From JALOOE01 sp964423545 (GTDB lineage: Bacteria; Chloroflexota; Anaerolineae; CG2-30-64-16): a stretch of 15,576 nt of DNA. This document shows, one piece after another, positions 14,394-15,576 of this stretch. The notes under the pieces were generated by a model. It made no database searches and was not told the DNA's origin. It saw only the letters and a list, made by a program, of their open reading frames with translations. A program made the position numbers and the translations under genes. The stretch lies in contig CAYRFV010000119.1 of NCBI GenBank assembly GCA_964423545.1, forward strand, positions 1 to 15,576. The letters are read 5' to 3'. Within the stretch, counting starts at the first letter, position 1. Each line of letters opens with the position of its first letter.

Positions 14394-14486
14394 TGATCAT
14401 CTCCATCTCGCCGCTCACCGGTCGTTCGGTCACCCTGGTCAGCGTCTGGCGTCCCTCGTTCGTTCTTCCCCTTCGCCCGATATCCC

Positions 14487-15576
14487 TCAGCGCGTGACCA
14501 AGGGCAAGTAGACCTGTCGCGCCGCCAGCTCGAGTGAGAGGACGCCTCGGTTGCCAGCGTGATCGTCAGCAAAGGCGTACACGGTCCCTGCGCCGGTGGC
14601 CGGCGCCGTGAATGTGCCGGTATAGGGCTGGTACAGTGCGCCATCGAGGCTGTAGAGCAGGCGAGCGACGCCGCTGCCGGTGTCGGTGGCCTGGAGGCTG
14701 ATAGATGGCGGGTGGACCGCCGGCGCGACCTGGGCGACGATCTGTGGCGCCTCCAGATCGTTCGCGGCCGGTCCGCTCAAGTCGTACCCCGGCGGTACGA
14801 CCACGTCGTAAACGCCATCCCCATCCCCGTCGTAGGTCAGCTCGGAGTGACCGGAACCTGAGAGCGCCAGCCGGGCCGCCGACCCGGCGGGCACGACGGC
14901 ATCCACATAACGCAGTGCGTGGGTGGCGGTTACGCCCGTGCCCAGGGTTAGCGCAAGGTTGAGCGGGCTGGCCGTGGTGGTGAACGTCACCGAGTAGGCG
15001 ATGATCGGATCAAGGACGGCGGAGAAGCGGTCGGCGCCCAGGATCAAGGCATCGGCGCCCGGCACCTCGCCGCGCGGCGCGGGGGCGCCAGTGAGCGGTC
15101 CGGTAGAGCGCCCCTGATCGTCGGAGATCGTGAACCCGGTCATGCCGCTGGCGGTCAGGTAGTAGGCCTGGCCGGATGCTGCCAGGTCACTTCCTGCCCT
15201 GGCCGGTGTGGACCGAGTCGGCGGCTCGCCTCGCAAGATCGCCAGCACCGCGGCCTGCACGGCCGGGTTGCTGTTCAGTCCATTGTGTTCGACCGCCATG
15301 TCGCTTCCGCCCGTGAAGGACAAGAGGCTCGCGCTGGGCGCGTTGTAGTCGCCGCCCGGGCCCCGGCGGGCGGCGCTGGCGATGGGCACCGTGCCATCGC
15401 CAGCCGTGTATTGCACGCTGACCGATGGCACGCGGTCGCAGAGGACCCACAGGCCAGCCGGCACACAGCGCACCTCGTAGGTGTAGCGCATGTTGCCGAT
15501 GGTGCGGTCGGTCGACTGGATGCCGTAGATGTGGTGATAGGACACGCCGCTCTGATCGGTCCGCCAGTCGTCCTGG
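14487..15576 (-). CDS. Secreted lipase/LCAT-like alpha/beta-hydrolase, C-terminal part (5' partial)
   Basis: The frame is open from the right edge and ends in TGA at 14489-14487; 362 residues are visible. The first part shows the late section of a lipase/LCAT-type hydrolase: GDGTVPIASAAR with the probable catalytic Asp, then AVEHNGLNSNPAV with the probable catalytic His. The nucleophile Ser and any signal peptide lie outside the window. Next come a beta-rich region with an acidic DGDGDGVYD loop that could bind calcium, and a roughly 70-residue Ig-like/chitobiase-C-like module (LQATDTGSGVARLLYSLDG, TVYAFADDHAGN). The protein ends VYLPLVTR, a tail I recall from secreted Chloroflexota proteins. 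Probably cell-surface or extracellular; the substrate is unknown. Confidence 0.65.
   Translation of the reverse strand, partial: QDDWRTDQSGVSYHHIYGIQSTDRTIGNMRYTYEVRCVPAGLWVLCDRVPSVSVQYTAGDGTVPIASAARRGPGGDYNAPSASLLSFTGGSDMAVEHNGLNSNPAVQAAVLAILRGEPPTRSTPARAGSDLAASGQAYYLTASGMTGFTISDDQGRSTGPLTGAPAPRGEVPGADALILGADRFSAVLDPIIAYSVTFTTTASPLNLALTLGTGVTATHALRYVDAVVPAGSAARLALSGSGHSELTYDGDGDGVYDVVVPPGYDLSGPAANDLEAPQIVAQVAPAVHPPSISLQATDTGSGVARLLYSLDGALYQPYTGTFTAPATGAGTVYAFADDHAGNRGVLSLELAARQVYLPLVTR

Noticed and set aside
13835..14644. Minus-strand ORF of 269 codons across the gene-free stretch
   Set aside because: Low-complexity, basic composition with no motif. It overlaps the 3' end of the lipase-like gene and the transposase fragment on the other strand.

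Overview
The window looks like a scaffold from a GC-rich, probably metagenome-assembled bacterium of the Chloroflexota (Anaerolineae/Caldilineae-like). This placement is inferred from the gene repertoire, from sigma70-type promoters with conserved -10 boxes, and from a secreted hydrolase ending in VYLPLVTR, a tail I associate with secreted proteins of this phylum. No rRNA, tRNA or CRISPR array was seen.

Left part (1-1907, + strand): the 3' end of a CehA/McbA-like metallohydrolase with a His-rich tail, then a decayed 5' fragment of a DUF5597/GH35-like beta-galactosidase, then an intact MBL-fold hydrolase with its own near-consensus promoter. A bidirectional hairpin separates it from a three-gene minus-strand unit (6270-1993): cyclodeaminase/cyclohydrolase, a large GT-C-like membrane protein and L-lysine 6-transaminase (lat). 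The first gene of this unit has a consensus promoter placed so that its mRNA should be leaderless.

Middle (6306-9345): a divergent intergenic region with roughly 11-bp-phased repeats leads into a small heat shock protein (Hsp20) and Lon protease, probably one proteostasis operon. Then comes a GH3 beta-N-acetylhexosaminidase remnant, interrupted by a 100-N gap that is almost certainly spurious. The 55 bp on each side of the gap are identical, and collapsing them restores one reading frame. The GH3 gene has also lost its catalytic N-terminal domain, and the promoter of the next gene, a 3-hydroxyacyl-CoA dehydrogenase-family enzyme, overlaps the remnant's 5' end.

Right part (11560-15576): an accessory, rearranged zone. 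It holds a fragment of a DHFR-family reductase fused to an IS3-family transposase fragment, an intact AAA ATPase with a C-terminal PD-(D/E)XK-like domain (DUF234 type) whose -10 box lies in a 25-bp palindrome, a second transposase fragment, about 320 bp without a gene but with inverted repeats, and the 3' part of a secreted lipase/LCAT-like hydrolase.

The common theme is a stable housekeeping core (Lon/Hsp20, folate, lysine) bordered by decaying carbohydrate hydrolases and insertion-sequence debris. The least explained element is the ATPase-nuclease gene with its operator-like palindrome.
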